64,000 nucleotides of DNA. Origin: Parabacteroides goldsteinii. Lineage in GTDB: Bacteria > Bacteroidota > Bacteroidia > Bacteroidales > Tannerellaceae. The notes beneath the pieces were generated by a model that saw only the letters and a list, made by a program, of their open reading frames with translations, had not been told where the DNA came from and ran no database searches. The position numbers were made by a program, and so were the translations under genes. Position 1 is the stretch's first letter, and each line of letters opens with the position of its first letter. The stretch covers positions 506,149 to 570,148 of the forward strand of contig NZ_JADNBB010000001.1 in assembly GCF_015550595.1 (NCBI RefSeq), written 5' to 3'. Positions 1-9,574 of the stretch are shown one piece after another.

Positions 1-44
1 TTATTTCATGGGCAATTAGATTTAATGAGTTAAACATCTGTTTA

Positions 45-1010
45 TTAATAGATTTCGAATTCATCATCTGTTATTTTTTTGAACTCAAAATGATAAACAC
101 CTTGTAAAGCACTTAATATTTTCTCTACTTCTTCACTTTGTCGGAATTTTCCTGATATTTTGCGGGTAAGAGTAACTGTTCCGGTCACTTTGAATTTTAC
201 GTTATACCAAAGTGACAGGCAGTCGAGTATTTCTACAAATGGTTTTGATTTGAAGTTATATATACCGCTTTTCAGGTAATCCCGGTTATCGAAATCAGAA
301 CTGGATTTAACCATGATATCATTGATTACCGATACTTTTTCATTTGGTTTTAAACGAATATTTTCATTTTTGTTATTCCTGTTATATACAAGTACGGAAC
401 CTTTGACCAGGCTGGTTTCGAAACGTGGAAGTTCTGTATAGGAGAAGACATTGAACTCTGTACCTAGTACTTCGACGTTGAATTGCTGCGTCTTAACGAT
501 AAATGGGCGTTTGGGATCTTTTGTGACTGAGAAATAGCCTTCTCCATCTAGCTCGACTGTTCGGTCATTCCCTCGGAATTCATTGGGTATTTTGATTCTG
601 CTCCGGGGGCTTAGCCATACGGATGTGCCATCTGCTAAGGTCATATTTACACGTTGTCCTTTGGGTACGTTTATTTCTGTGTATAGATCCTTTTGCTGAT
701 ACTGGTTGTATTTTTGAGATGCAAACCAGGAACTGATTATTAATACCAGTGTTATCGCTGCATATTTCAGGAGATTGATCCTGAATTGTCTGACGGTACG
801 TTTCCCAAGTCGTTTATCAAATTCACGGATTCCTTTGAGGGTCTTTTCCTCATCTTCTTTCCGATCAGTGAGTTCCGAGATGGCAAGTGCATTCTTTGTG
901 CGTACAAATTCTTTTTTTGCTTCCGGATCGGTTTCCAGAAACAGGAAGAGTTCTGCTTTTTCTGTAGCAGGCATATCACCGGAGAAGTATCTATCTAATT
1001 TATTATTCAT
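45..1010 (-). CDS. FecR-family anti-sigma factor
   Basis: This is an inner-membrane anti-sigma factor that would hold the adjacent ECF sigma factor until a TonB-dependent SusC transporter signals substrate. The 321 residues show a cytoplasmic N-terminal part (about 1-75), one membrane helix at about 80-98, a FecR domain with the typical stretch VNMTLADGTSVWLSPRSR (about 121-138), and a C-terminal STN-like/DUF4974 region (about 250-320) containing FKSKPFVEIL. It lies 106 bp downstream of the sigma gene on the same strand. The susC gene normally next in this arrangement would lie beyond base 1, so the regulated locus is probably outside the window. The family assignment is secure; the partner transporter is inferred. 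Confidence 0.93.
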   Translation of the reverse strand: MNNKLDRYFSGDMPATEKAELFLFLETDPEAKKEFVRTKNALAISELTDRKEDEEKTLKGIREFDKRLGKRTVRQFRINLLKYAAITLVLIISSWFASQKYNQYQQKDLYTEINVPKGQRVNMTLADGTSVWLSPRSRIKIPNEFRGNDRTVELDGEGYFSVTKDPKRPFIVKTQQFNVEVLGTEFNVFSYTELPRFETSLVKGSVLVYNRNNKNENIRLKPNEKVSVINDIMVKSSSDFDNRDYLKSGIYNFKSKPFVEILDCLSLWYNVKFKVTGTVTLTRKISGKFRQSEEVEKILSALQGVYHFEFKKITDDEFEIY

Positions 1011-1116
1011 GACTAAATTGTTTGTCTCTTATAGTAAAGACAAAAGCACGGGAAGTTACCACCAAATGAAAATGAAAAAAATTACTTTTTTATTCGAGTA
1101 AAAGGTAAGAGCTATT

Positions 1117-1698
1117 CTAAAGTATGAAAAGTAGGAGAGGCAGGTAATCTTTTAATTCGATTTTTAACTTGCGTAAGGCTATAGACATTTGGTTTTCGAC
1201 AGTATTCACAGATATATTTAATCGTTCGGCTATCTCTTTATATTTTAATCCTTCCATGCGGCTGAGTATAAAGATCTCTTTACAACGTTCCGGTAGTTTG
1301 TCGATTACTTCGTTAATCAGGTTTTCAACATCTGAAATAGTGAGGAATGATTCGTCAAATTGCTGGAGAGAGTACAGGTTCATTTGCATTTCCAGTTCTT
1401 CTACCGTTTGTATGGAGCTTTTTTTCTCATTTACATACAGGCTGTGCTTAAGGAAATTCAAACATCTGTTTTTGACCAGGGTAAACAGAAAGGCATCCAT
1501 GTTATCAATCGTTTTGAATACTTCCGGATGCTCCCATAGATAAAGAAATATATCTTGCACGATATTTTCTGCATCTTCTTCTGCAATGACATAAGCTTGT
1601 GAAAAGCGTATCATTTTGGTAAAATATGTAGAGTATATCTGCGAGAAACATCTTTGTGTTTCCAGTGAGTTAATCTGTTGTATCTTGTGATTTTTCAA
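1117..1698 (-). CDS. ECF RNA polymerase sigma-70 factor (TTG start)
   Basis: An extracytoplasmic-function sigma factor of 193 aa with region 2 at about residues 22-90 and a region 4 helix-turn-helix at about 133-180 (LKYKEIAERLNISVNTVENQ). It is expected to direct RNA polymerase to the promoter of a susC-type operon when released by the FecR protein encoded downstream. The start codon is TTG. It is supported by a perfect AGGAGG Shine-Dalgarno sequence a few bases upstream, which is unusual because most genes here have no recognisable ribosome binding site. A TAnnTTTG promoter box lies just upstream. Family assignment is secure and the target locus is unknown. Confidence 0.92.
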   Translation of the reverse strand: MKNHKIQQINSLETQRCFSQIYSTYFTKMIRFSQAYVIAEEDAENIVQDIFLYLWEHPEVFKTIDNMDAFLFTLVKNRCLNFLKHSLYVNEKKSSIQTVEELEMQMNLYSLQQFDESFLTISDVENLINEVIDKLPERCKEIFILSRMEGLKYKEIAERLNISVNTVENQMSIALRKLKIELKDYLPLLLFIL

Positions 1699-1721
1699 AT
1701 CTTCCTCCTTTTTCTCTCAGG

Positions 1722-1750
1722 CAAAGATAATTAATCTTTCTTTTTACAAA
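1722..1750 (-). promoter_or_regulatory. Bacteroidetes-type promoter of the ECF sigma gene
   Basis: On the minus strand the -7 box is TATCTTTG (1722-1729), preceded by a TTTG -33 element (1747-1750) with a 17-base spacer. The predicted start is about 15 bases before the TTG codon of the sigma gene, leaving room for the AGGAGG site. The match to the Bacteroides consensus is good; the start site is inferred. Confidence 0.5.
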
Positions 1751-1756
1751 TAAATA

Positions 1757-1806
1757 TTCCCCCTTACTTTACGAAATCTCCGGGTTGTTTCGAAAGTAAG
1801 AGGGAA
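1757..1806 (-). terminator. Stem-loop terminator after the GH3 operon
   Basis: A long inverted repeat with arms of about 19-20 bases (one mismatch, one bulge) around the loop TCTCCGGGTTG lies 38 bp downstream of the GH3 stop codon. It is followed on the minus strand by A/T-rich sequence. It separates the susCD-GH3 transcript from the sigma-factor promoter immediately beyond it. The T-run is imperfect, so efficiency is uncertain. Confidence 0.6.
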
Positions 1807-1844
1807 TGAAATACCTGAATAGACTATATTGTGATCGTTCTATA

Positions 1845-4244
1845 TTACTTCACTACGAATGTATCTTTCAACTTGATATCGGTAGATGAGGCACCTATCC
1901 TTACTTCGAATTCACCCGGTTCTACTGTCCATTGCATGTGTCTGTCCAGTATCTGAAGATCTTCGGGAAGAAGGGTGAAGGACACTTTCCGGGTTTCTCC
2001 CGGTTGGAGGGAGATACGTTCGAAACCACGTAATACAGACTCGTAAGCGATTACACTGCTCACTTTATCGCGGATGTATAACTGCACTACTTCGTCACCG
2101 GTGCGTTTACCTGTGTTGGTGACATCGACCGTGACTGTAACGGGGCTTTGCGAATACGGCGTTTCCTGCTTGATTGCAAGGTTTGAGTAAGTAAAGGTGG
2201 TGTAGCTTAATCCATGACCGAACGGGTAAAGAGCGCCGTTTACACGGGTATTTCCGGAGCCGTTAGGGCCTGAGAAGTATTGTCCGTCTTGTGAACCCGG
2301 TTTGAACGGGAAGTTAAACTCGATCTGTCCGGTCGTTTTCGGGAAAGTAACTGACAAACGTCCGCCCGGGTTGTAATCACCGAACAGGGTTTGTGCGATT
2401 GCTTCTCCGCCCAGTTGGCCGGGGAACCAAGCTTCGAGGATAGAAGGAATGTTACGGTCTGCCCAGTTGATTGTTAATGGTTGGCCGTTGATAAGGATGA
2501 GCACGACAGGTTTACCTGTTGCGTGCAGAGCTTCCAACAGTTGTTGCTGGCGGCCGGGAAGGTCGAGGCCTGTACGCGATTTACTTTCTCCCGTGCAACT
2601 TTCATCTTCTCCCAGTACGGCGATGATTACGTCGCAATCCGCTGCTGCTGAAGTGGCTTCGGCAATTGTCTGTCTTTCTTCGTCCGTCAGCGGAGTAGGA
2701 ACGATTTCGCTGTCGGGCCAGTTAGCATCTTTGACTTCACACCCTTTGGCATAGACTACTTCTGTCTGGTTACCCAGATAACTTTTAATACCGTCGTAAA
2801 CCGTGATATTATCCAATCCCTGCGGGCCGTAACGACTGATCATATAGTTGGTTTCTTTGGCTAACGGGCCTGCGATAAGCACTTTCTTTGTCTGGTTCTT
2901 ATCCAGTGGAAGCAGATTGTTTTCATTTTTCAGGAGAACGAGTGATTGCTGTTGCATATTCAGTACGAAATCGCGGTGTTTGTCGGCACCGACAATCTTA
3001 TCTGCCGCTTTCGGGTCTTTTACATACGGCGAGTCGAACAGGCCGAGTTCAAACTTTACACGTAATACGTCGGCTACCATACGATCGACTGATTTCATGG
3101 ATAGTTTGCCTTCTTTTACCAATTGACGTACCGGAAGGATATAGTCGGCGGGATGGGTGAAGTTGGTACGGACATTCAGTCCGGCTTCTACCACTTGGCG
3201 CACGGCTTCTTCGTAAGAGTCGGCTACGTGGTGTTTGGTTTGTACGAATTCTACGGCTTCGCTATCGCTTACCACGTACCCTCTAAAACCATATTCCTGG
3301 CGTAACAGTTCGGTGAGGAAGTAATAACTGGCGGTAACGGGTACACCGTCCCAGTCGTTGTAACTACTCATTACACCTTTGGGATGGGCCTTTTGTATTA
3401 CTTTTTTGAAGGGATATAGGTGAATTTCATGCAGTTCGCGGGGAGCAACATGCGGGTCGGTACGCACGGCTGCATCGCGTCCACCTTTCGGAATGCTATA
3501 TACGGCGAAGTGTTTCAGGGTAGAAGCTACGCCGTTTTGCTGGATACCGTTTACCATTTGTATGCCGAGCTCGCCGACCAGATAAGGGTCTTCTCCATAC
3601 GTCTCGAGTACACGTCCCCAGCGAGGATCGCGGGCAACGTCGAGGATGGGGGCATATACGTTGTTATATCCTAAGGCTTTGGCCTCTTTTCCTGCAATAT
3701 CTCCGGCCTGAAGTACCAGCGAACGGTTCCAGGTACTACCGATGTTGATCGGAGCGGGTAGAGGAGTTGCTTTAGTATGGTTCAGTCCGTGAATACCTTC
3801 ATTTGAGAAGTCGACAGGGATACCCAGGCGAGTTTCTTCTATGAACCACCGTTGTGTCTTGTTGATTGCTTCGGCATGGTTGCTAAACGGATAGATCATT
3901 TCCGGTGTCCTGCGGCGAGCGCTTCCTACTCCATTTAATTGTTCGTCGATATTGGCAATACCGTCTTTCCAGATTTCGTTCTTCCATCCTTCGGTAGGGA
4001 GGGAGTCTTTCAAGACACGTCCGAAGCCGTAAAGGGTTGCCATCTGACAGCTTTTTTCTTCCAGTGTCATCTGGTTGAGTAGATCTTGTATACGTGCCTC
4101 GACAGGAGCGGAGGGGTCCTCGTAAACGTCTTTTACACCGTTCTTATTCAAGTCTATCCACCCTTTTTTATAGATCGAGTCTTTGGCTTGCATAGTACCG
4201 CTCCCAAGACAGATCGCTACTAATAATGAATATTTGAAATTCAT
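1845..4244 (-). CDS. Glycoside hydrolase family 3 (beta-glucosidase/xylosidase type)
   Basis: A secreted exo-acting GH3 enzyme of 799 aa with a signal peptide ending near MQAKDS. The N-terminal barrel runs from about 40 to 400 and carries the KHF motif and the nucleophile Asp327 in VVSDSEAV. The GH3 C-terminal domain starts near SLVLLKNENNLLPL and contains the GEDESCTGES segment where the acid/base Glu is usually found. A fibronectin-III-like domain closes the protein at about 705-790. Architecture and length match BglX-like beta-glucosidases, but substrate (glucoside, xyloside or other) cannot be read from sequence. It is the last gene of the susC-susD-GH3 cluster and has its own promoter box 63 bp upstream. 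Confidence 0.93.
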   Translation of the reverse strand: MNFKYSLLVAICLGSGTMQAKDSIYKKGWIDLNKNGVKDVYEDPSAPVEARIQDLLNQMTLEEKSCQMATLYGFGRVLKDSLPTEGWKNEIWKDGIANIDEQLNGVGSARRRTPEMIYPFSNHAEAINKTQRWFIEETRLGIPVDFSNEGIHGLNHTKATPLPAPINIGSTWNRSLVLQAGDIAGKEAKALGYNNVYAPILDVARDPRWGRVLETYGEDPYLVGELGIQMVNGIQQNGVASTLKHFAVYSIPKGGRDAAVRTDPHVAPRELHEIHLYPFKKVIQKAHPKGVMSSYNDWDGVPVTASYYFLTELLRQEYGFRGYVVSDSEAVEFVQTKHHVADSYEEAVRQVVEAGLNVRTNFTHPADYILPVRQLVKEGKLSMKSVDRMVADVLRVKFELGLFDSPYVKDPKAADKIVGADKHRDFVLNMQQQSLVLLKNENNLLPLDKNQTKKVLIAGPLAKETNYMISRYGPQGLDNITVYDGIKSYLGNQTEVVYAKGCEVKDANWPDSEIVPTPLTDEERQTIAEATSAAADCDVIIAVLGEDESCTGESKSRTGLDLPGRQQQLLEALHATGKPVVLILINGQPLTINWADRNIPSILEAWFPGQLGGEAIAQTLFGDYNPGGRLSVTFPKTTGQIEFNFPFKPGSQDGQYFSGPNGSGNTRVNGALYPFGHGLSYTTFTYSNLAIKQETPYSQSPVTVTVDVTNTGKRTGDEVVQLYIRDKVSSVIAYESVLRGFERISLQPGETRKVSFTLLPEDLQILDRHMQWTVEPGEFEVRIGASSTDIKLKDTFVVK

Positions 4245-4281
4245 GCTATTATAGGATTAATATGGTTTGTTGTAATATAAA

Positions 4282-4334
4282 ACCGTATGGCCGGTAATTA
4301 TTAGCGCAAAGGTAACAATTATCAACCATACGGT
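4282..4334 (-). promoter_or_regulatory. GH3 promoter flanked by a 9-bp inverted repeat
   Basis: A minus-strand -7 box TACCTTTG (4307-4314) lies 63 bp upstream of the GH3 start. It sits between the perfect inverted arms ACCGTATGG (4282-4290) and CCATACGGT (4326-4334). The arms could be a weak terminator for the susCD message or an operator around the GH3 promoter. The sequence alone does not decide between them. Confidence 0.4.
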
Positions 4335-4365
4335 CAATGATTAGTAGCTATTCAGTTGGATGGGA

Positions 4366-5976
4366 CTATTTTACGTCCCACCACAGACGCGCGTCGATTT
4401 TGTTGTTTGCTGATTGAGCATTATAGTTTTCTGTGTTCATGGATGCTTCTTTCGAAGGATACAAAAAACGTACCGGAGCATTTTCTTTGTTTAGCAGAGC
4501 ACCGTTTTCGCGGTCGTCATCCAGGACAGGCAGGTCTGTACGACGGTATTCTGCCCAGTTTTCATATATCTGGAGGAAGCCGAGGTGTAACCATTTCTGG
4601 GTAGCGATCTGCTCTAATGCTTTTGATGAATTGAACTTGAAAGTTGAAGTGGCTAACCAGCTACCCAACGTTCCGTCGGATACGTCTCTGTTGGCGATAT
4701 TCATATCTTTTCCTTTCTCTGCATCGCTGTTCTTATAATATTCGTAATAGTTCTGAATAGATAAGATAACCCCTTTGTTATAGAACTCTTCAGCATTTCC
4801 GCTAAACAAACCACGGTGTGCAGCTTCTGCCAGACAGAAATAAACTTCAGCAGCAGTCATACCGATACCTACCGGCAATTGATAGTTTTTACGGAAAGTA
4901 ACCGTGTTAAGACATCCGTATATCTTGAAAAGTTCAGTTCCATTCGGTCCGTTTACCAGAGCGATTGCTTTGTCGGCAGAAGAAGGATAACCGATGATCT
5001 CTTTGCTATCTTCGTAAACATCCCCTTCGTCATCTGTTGCCGGCTGATAGAATACCACCAGGCGCGGGTCGGCTGCTTCTTTCAGCAAGTTAACAGTGAA
5101 TTCGGGTGCATACATATAGTAGCTTTGTGCTTTGGAATGACTTTCGTTCATAGCACGCCAGATACCGTCAGGAGCAGTACTCTGGTTGTCTACCTTAATA
5201 TATGTGTTATCACTGTTGCTGGTAATCAACTGGTCTAGTGAAAGTTCTGCCAATACTTGTTTGGCCTTGTCAGGATCGGCATTTGAGATACGCATGGCAT
5301 AACGCAGGCGCAATGAGTTGGCAAACTTGTACCAGCCGTCGCAGTTACCTTTGTAGATAATATCCTGTTGTTTAAATATATTGCTGGTAGATGCTGTCTT
5401 GAAATAAGCGGCAGCAGATTTCAGGTCTTCCAGAATAGAATAATAAATATCTTTCTGTGTATCATATTTCGGTTTGAAGATCACGCTTCCACCATAGACT
5501 ACGTTACGTGCGGTGAAGGCCTCCGTGTAAGGCATATTGCCGAAAAAGTCGGTGGCGATAGCCGTGTTGTATGCTTTCAGAACCTTACCAGCCTCGACAA
5601 AGATTTGATATTTGGCCTGTTCGTCCGGTGACAGGGTAGCATACATCTTGTCTATCTCGGTCAGAGTACTCATACGGGTTACGTAATAGTTTTCCCAGCG
5701 GGCCTTATCGTCCTGAATGTTCTGATACAGGTTGACACGGTCTTTTCCTGCCTGGCGGGCAGTTGTCTGGATATAGTTCCCGATCAGGCGGAAGTTGTAA
5801 TTATATGTATCGGCGTAATCGTTTTCGATTGCTTTCAACGCACCTTTGGAGAAAAGGTATTCGATCTCTGCCGAGGTAAATCCATCCGGATTATTGTGCT
5901 TGTCATCCAGTTTGCTTTCGCAGGAAGAGAAGGCTACGACGGTGCCTAGAAGCAGGCTATATAATATGTGTTTCAT
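4366..5976 (-). CDS. SusD/RagB-like nutrient-binding lipoprotein (SusD-like_2 type)
   Basis: A surface lipoprotein that caps the adjacent SusC channel and binds the oligosaccharide substrate. The 536-aa product has a lipoprotein signal ending in VVAFSSC with the lipidated Cys near residue 19. A helical TPR-like body follows, with segments such as TEIDKMYATLSPDEQ and WYKFANSLRLRYAMRISN that are typical of the SusD-like_2 group. It starts 37 bp after the upstream susC gene, so the pair is one transcription unit. Family is clear; ligand is unknown. Confidence 0.92.
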   Translation of the reverse strand: MKHILYSLLLGTVVAFSSCESKLDDKHNNPDGFTSAEIEYLFSKGALKAIENDYADTYNYNFRLIGNYIQTTARQAGKDRVNLYQNIQDDKARWENYYVTRMSTLTEIDKMYATLSPDEQAKYQIFVEAGKVLKAYNTAIATDFFGNMPYTEAFTARNVVYGGSVIFKPKYDTQKDIYYSILEDLKSAAAYFKTASTSNIFKQQDIIYKGNCDGWYKFANSLRLRYAMRISNADPDKAKQVLAELSLDQLITSNSDNTYIKVDNQSTAPDGIWRAMNESHSKAQSYYMYAPEFTVNLLKEAADPRLVVFYQPATDDEGDVYEDSKEIIGYPSSADKAIALVNGPNGTELFKIYGCLNTVTFRKNYQLPVGIGMTAAEVYFCLAEAAHRGLFSGNAEEFYNKGVILSIQNYYEYYKNSDAEKGKDMNIANRDVSDGTLGSWLATSTFKFNSSKALEQIATQKWLHLGFLQIYENWAEYRRTDLPVLDDDRENGALLNKENAPVRFLYPSKEASMNTENYNAQSANNKIDARLWWDVK

Positions 5977-6013
5977 AAAAGTTTACTGTTTTATTATGAG
6001 TAAGTTACTAGGT

Positions 6014-9000
6014 TTAGAAACTGGTGTTGATAGCAAAACCAAAGCTTCTGGCCGAGGGGTAAGAAGTGTATTCCACATAAGGGTTCGTACCGCCTGTACC
6101 CAGTGTTGCTTCCGGATTCACGTTAGGAACGTTCTTATAGATGAAGAACAGGTTACTACCGATTAATGAAACATTCAGGTTCTGCAGACCGATCTTAGAA
6201 ACGATGTTGTTCGGAACGCGGTAAGATAATTTCATTTCACGCAGTTTGATATAGGTGTTATCATACAGGTTGTCTTCAGAACCGTTACGGTTGTAGCGCG
6301 AGTTGTAATAATCGGCTGCTGATACAATGATGTCGTTCTTTTCTCCTTTTTCGTTTACACCATCCACAATGATACCGTCGTGACGTACACGTCCGTCAAG
6401 TGCATTTGCCGGAGCTGAGGCGCTGTGGCTGTCCAGAGGAATTTTCTGGTTACTGTTCTTGTCGATATAATAAGCCAGACCACCGTATTCTTCATCGCGT
6501 CCCCACAAAGATTCTTTACCTGCACCAGATGCTTTCAGGAAGTTGTTGGTGAATGAAAGCAGTTTACCTCCGAACGAACCGTCGATATGTACGCTTAAAG
6601 AAAAGTCTCTGTAACGGAATGTATTCGTGAAACCGGCTGTGAATTTCGGTGCTGCGCTACCTGCATAAGTGAATTCTGATTCCTGCTGGTAGTTACCGTT
6701 CTTATCCACAACGATTCTGCCCTGGTCGTCACGTACCCATTTACGGATAAATACACTAGGTGTAGCATATCCCGGAACAGCTTTGAAGATCGCTGCACTC
6801 CACGGGTTACTGATCTGGCGGTCTTCCATGCCATCGATCAGAGAAAGCAGTTCATTATGTGTATAGGCGAAGTTCAGAATACCTTCCCAACTGAAGTTCT
6901 TGGTTTCAACCGGAGTTCCGGTAACCTGAAGTTCCACACCACGGTTGCCGATCTCACCGGCATTCATTCTCATACCTGTAGCACCTGTTGAAGGAGCGAC
7001 CGGAACAGTGATGATCTGGTTCTTAGTCTTGTTTGTATAGAAAGCGAAGTCTAATCCTAAACGTCCGTTAAGCACGCGGCTTTCCAAACCGACTTCCCAT
7101 GAATAAGTCTTTTCCGGAACGATATTGGTGGGAGGAACGTCTGCTTTGAATTCATTTGTAATAACTGAACTATTGAATGATCCGTACTGGTATTCAGAGT
7201 TAGTAAAGTAGATAGACGGTGTCGTATTACCTACGATAGCGTATGATCCTCTAAGTTTACCGTAGTTATACCAATCCGGTAGATCCAATGCTTCTGTAAA
7301 CACGAAACTCAAACCGGCAGAAGGATAGAAGAAACTACGGTTGCCGGCTGTCAAACGAGACGACCAGTCGTTACGGGCAGTCAAGTCAAGATACAGGAAG
7401 CGTTTGTAAGCTACCTGGGCAGAAGCGAAAACAGCTCCCAGGAATTCACCTTGGTTAACGACTTTGTCTCTACTGGCACCCTTCGGGTCTCTCTTATTAT
7501 TTTCTGATGAGAACATACCGTTATATTTCAAACCATGAGATTCCCAGATCACTTTCGATTCCGTGATATCTTCACCGGAAACACCCAGGTTGGCAGATAC
7601 ATCGAAATCTTCATTGATAGCTTTGTTGAACATCAATAAGCCTTCCACATAATTTTTCTGGTAGTGTGCATCCTCTTTCCGGTAACTACCTTCCAGACTG
7701 TTAATGTCTGAGGGGTCTGAATATTTGGTAAAGTATTCTTTGTTCTCCTTGTCGTCACGGTAACGGTCCGTACCACCACGCAGACGGAAAGTCAGGAAGT
7801 CGAATATCTTAAGATTAGCAGACAATGAAGCGATCAGACGTTCGCGGTTCTGTGTATATTCGTTTTCATTCTGTTGCCACATCAGGTATTTGATGATGTT
7901 ATCGCGGTTTCCGGAACTGATCCCTGAGATCTCATCTGTCAGGAAGTAGCCTTCATCATTCTTATAATTGTCTTTCCACAACTGAGTGATCTCGTTACGA
8001 GGCATCGGATAGTTTGAAACACGGTCGATACGTGTAGGAGGATTCTTTGTTTCCGAAATGTTGAACGAAACAGAAGCATCGAAAGTCAGGCGTTCGTGCA
8101 CCTTAAAGTTACCGGAGAAGCTGAAGTTGTGCTTGTTCTGTTTGAAGTTTTCCAGGTAACCGCCATAGTTCATATTTGTATAAGCCAGACGAATGCTGTT
8201 CTTATCGGTACCGTTGGTAATAGAGATACTATTGTTGTTGCTGAAACCGTCTTTAAATACATCCCGGTAGTTGTTAGGCTGCGGAGAATACGGGCGTTTC
8301 ACGCCATCCCACCAAAGCACTTCCGTTCCGTCCATGCGTGGACCGAAGCTACGGTAAGTATCACCGTTATATATATTCTGACCGTCTGCATTCGTAGTGA
8401 AGTACGGATTTGAACCACCTCCGAACACATTCTGAAGTTCCGGCATAAAAGCACGCTGGTCATACGTATAAGATGTTCCGACCTGAATACCGAGGCCTTT
8501 ACCGGCACTTCCACGCTTAGTAGTGATTACGATCACACCGTTGGTTGCACGTGAACCGTACAGAGCGGCAGCGTTTGCACCTTTCAGGATAGACATCGAT
8601 TCGATATCGTCCGGGTTGATGTCGTTAAGAGCAGATCCCTGTTGTGTCTCGCTACGTTCGCGACCGGCCCAGTTGGAGTCTGTATCGTTGATAGGTATAC
8701 CATCGACAACGATCAGCGGACGTGTATTACCTTCCACCGAGTTGATACCACGGATCTGGATCTTGGTACCTCCTGTAGGTCCCATGGCTGTCTGCTGGAT
8801 CTGTACACCGGCAGCTTTACCATATAAGGAAGTAGCTACGTTTTGTACGGGAACAGTCTGGAGCTGCTCCGCTTTCAGTTCACTCATGGCGTAAGGAAGG
8901 GCACGTTTTTCTTTCTTGATACCCATGGCGGTTACGACCACTTCGTCAATTTTCTGGCTGTCTTCCATTAATTTTACATCCAGAGTAGCTTGTCCGGTGT

Positions 9001-9298
9001 ATTTGATCTCTTGCGTTACATAACCGATAAAAGAGATAGACAAAATGCTTCCCGGTTCCACATCTATTACAAAGTTACCATCCATGTCGGTAATAGTACC
9101 CTGACTGGTTCCTTTTATAGATACGGAAGCACCGGCTACGGGGCCAAATGCATCAATAACTGTACCTTTTACTTGCTTTTTTTGTTGAGCGATGTTAGTT
9201 ACAGTTTCCGACTTAGCTCCTGTTGCATATACCTGTCCGGTAGAACAGAGAGCGCCGGATAGTAAAATAAGTCCGATAGGTCTCAATACTTTTTTCAT
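6014..9298 (-). CDS. SusC/RagA TonB-linked outer-membrane transporter
   Basis: An outer-membrane beta-barrel importer energised by TonB, 1094 aa from the chosen ATG. The order is a signal peptide (MKKVLRPIGLILLSGALC...), a carboxypeptidase-regulatory-like domain at about 40-115 (VKGTVIDAFGPVAGASV), a TonB-box-like segment KIDEVVVTAMG, the plug domain at about 125-245, and a long barrel ending in a terminal Phe (INTSF). A TTG eight codons upstream extends the frame, but the ATG at 9298 begins a standard signal peptide and was preferred. There is no STN domain. This fits control by the divergent hybrid two-component regulator and not by an ECF/FecR pair. Confidence 0.94.
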   Translation of the reverse strand: MKKVLRPIGLILLSGALCSTGQVYATGAKSETVTNIAQQKKQVKGTVIDAFGPVAGASVSIKGTSQGTITDMDGNFVIDVEPGSILSISFIGYVTQEIKYTGQATLDVKLMEDSQKIDEVVVTAMGIKKEKRALPYAMSELKAEQLQTVPVQNVATSLYGKAAGVQIQQTAMGPTGGTKIQIRGINSVEGNTRPLIVVDGIPINDTDSNWAGRERSETQQGSALNDINPDDIESMSILKGANAAALYGSRATNGVIVITTKRGSAGKGLGIQVGTSYTYDQRAFMPELQNVFGGGSNPYFTTNADGQNIYNGDTYRSFGPRMDGTEVLWWDGVKRPYSPQPNNYRDVFKDGFSNNNSISITNGTDKNSIRLAYTNMNYGGYLENFKQNKHNFSFSGNFKVHERLTFDASVSFNISETKNPPTRIDRVSNYPMPRNEITQLWKDNYKNDEGYFLTDEISGISSGNRDNIIKYLMWQQNENEYTQNRERLIASLSANLKIFDFLTFRLRGGTDRYRDDKENKEYFTKYSDPSDINSLEGSYRKEDAHYQKNYVEGLLMFNKAINEDFDVSANLGVSGEDITESKVIWESHGLKYNGMFSSENNKRDPKGASRDKVVNQGEFLGAVFASAQVAYKRFLYLDLTARNDWSSRLTAGNRSFFYPSAGLSFVFTEALDLPDWYNYGKLRGSYAIVGNTTPSIYFTNSEYQYGSFNSSVITNEFKADVPPTNIVPEKTYSWEVGLESRVLNGRLGLDFAFYTNKTKNQIITVPVAPSTGATGMRMNAGEIGNRGVELQVTGTPVETKNFSWEGILNFAYTHNELLSLIDGMEDRQISNPWSAAIFKAVPGYATPSVFIRKWVRDDQGRIVVDKNGNYQQESEFTYAGSAAPKFTAGFTNTFRYRDFSLSVHIDGSFGGKLLSFTNNFLKASGAGKESLWGRDEEYGGLAYYIDKNSNQKIPLDSHSASAPANALDGRVRHDGIIVDGVNEKGEKNDIIVSAADYYNSRYNRNGSEDNLYDNTYIKLREMKLSYRVPNNIVSKIGLQNLNVSLIGSNLFFIYKNVPNVNPEATLGTGGTNPYVEYTSYPSARSFGFAINTSF

Positions 9299-9343
9299 AA
9301 ACAAATCTTTAATTAGATTCAAGAAAATTTAATTTCAATGCTG

Positions 9344-9351
9344 CAAATCTA
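9344..9351 (-). promoter_or_regulatory. Candidate -7 box of the susC-susD-GH3 operon
   Basis: TAGATTTG on the minus strand matches TAnnTTTG and lies 46 bp upstream of the susC ATG. A second match, TAGCTTTG, is at 9365-9372. No good -33 TTTG is found at the usual spacing, as expected for an activator-dependent promoter. Confidence 0.4.
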
Positions 9352-9409
9352 TAAAGTGTTGAATCAAAGCTATATTAGAATCTGTTGATAGCATGGTAAA
9401 TCCTGTTGG

Positions 9410-9451
9410 TGATGGATATTACTATTTATTTGACGGATATTACTATTTTAA
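9410..9451. repeat. Two tandem 21-bp repeats, candidate operator of the hybrid regulator
   Basis: Two adjacent 21-bp units (9410-9430 and 9431-9451) agree at 17 of 21 positions and share the uninterrupted core GGATATTACTATTT (9414-9427 and 9435-9448). The 21-bp period is two helical turns. This matches how AraC-type dimers bind directly repeated half-sites on one DNA face. The repeats sit in the divergent intergenic region between susC and the hybrid sensor gene, upstream of both promoter boxes. Binding is inferred. Confidence 0.6.
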
Positions 9452-9574
9452 TAATGGGGGTAGGTGGTTATTTTTTGTGTTCTTTTACAAAAACAAGCCT
9501 AATACAGGTAGTATAATCTTTTATATTTACATGTTATACGTATTTATCTTATTGCTTACTAGTTGGAAATAAGC

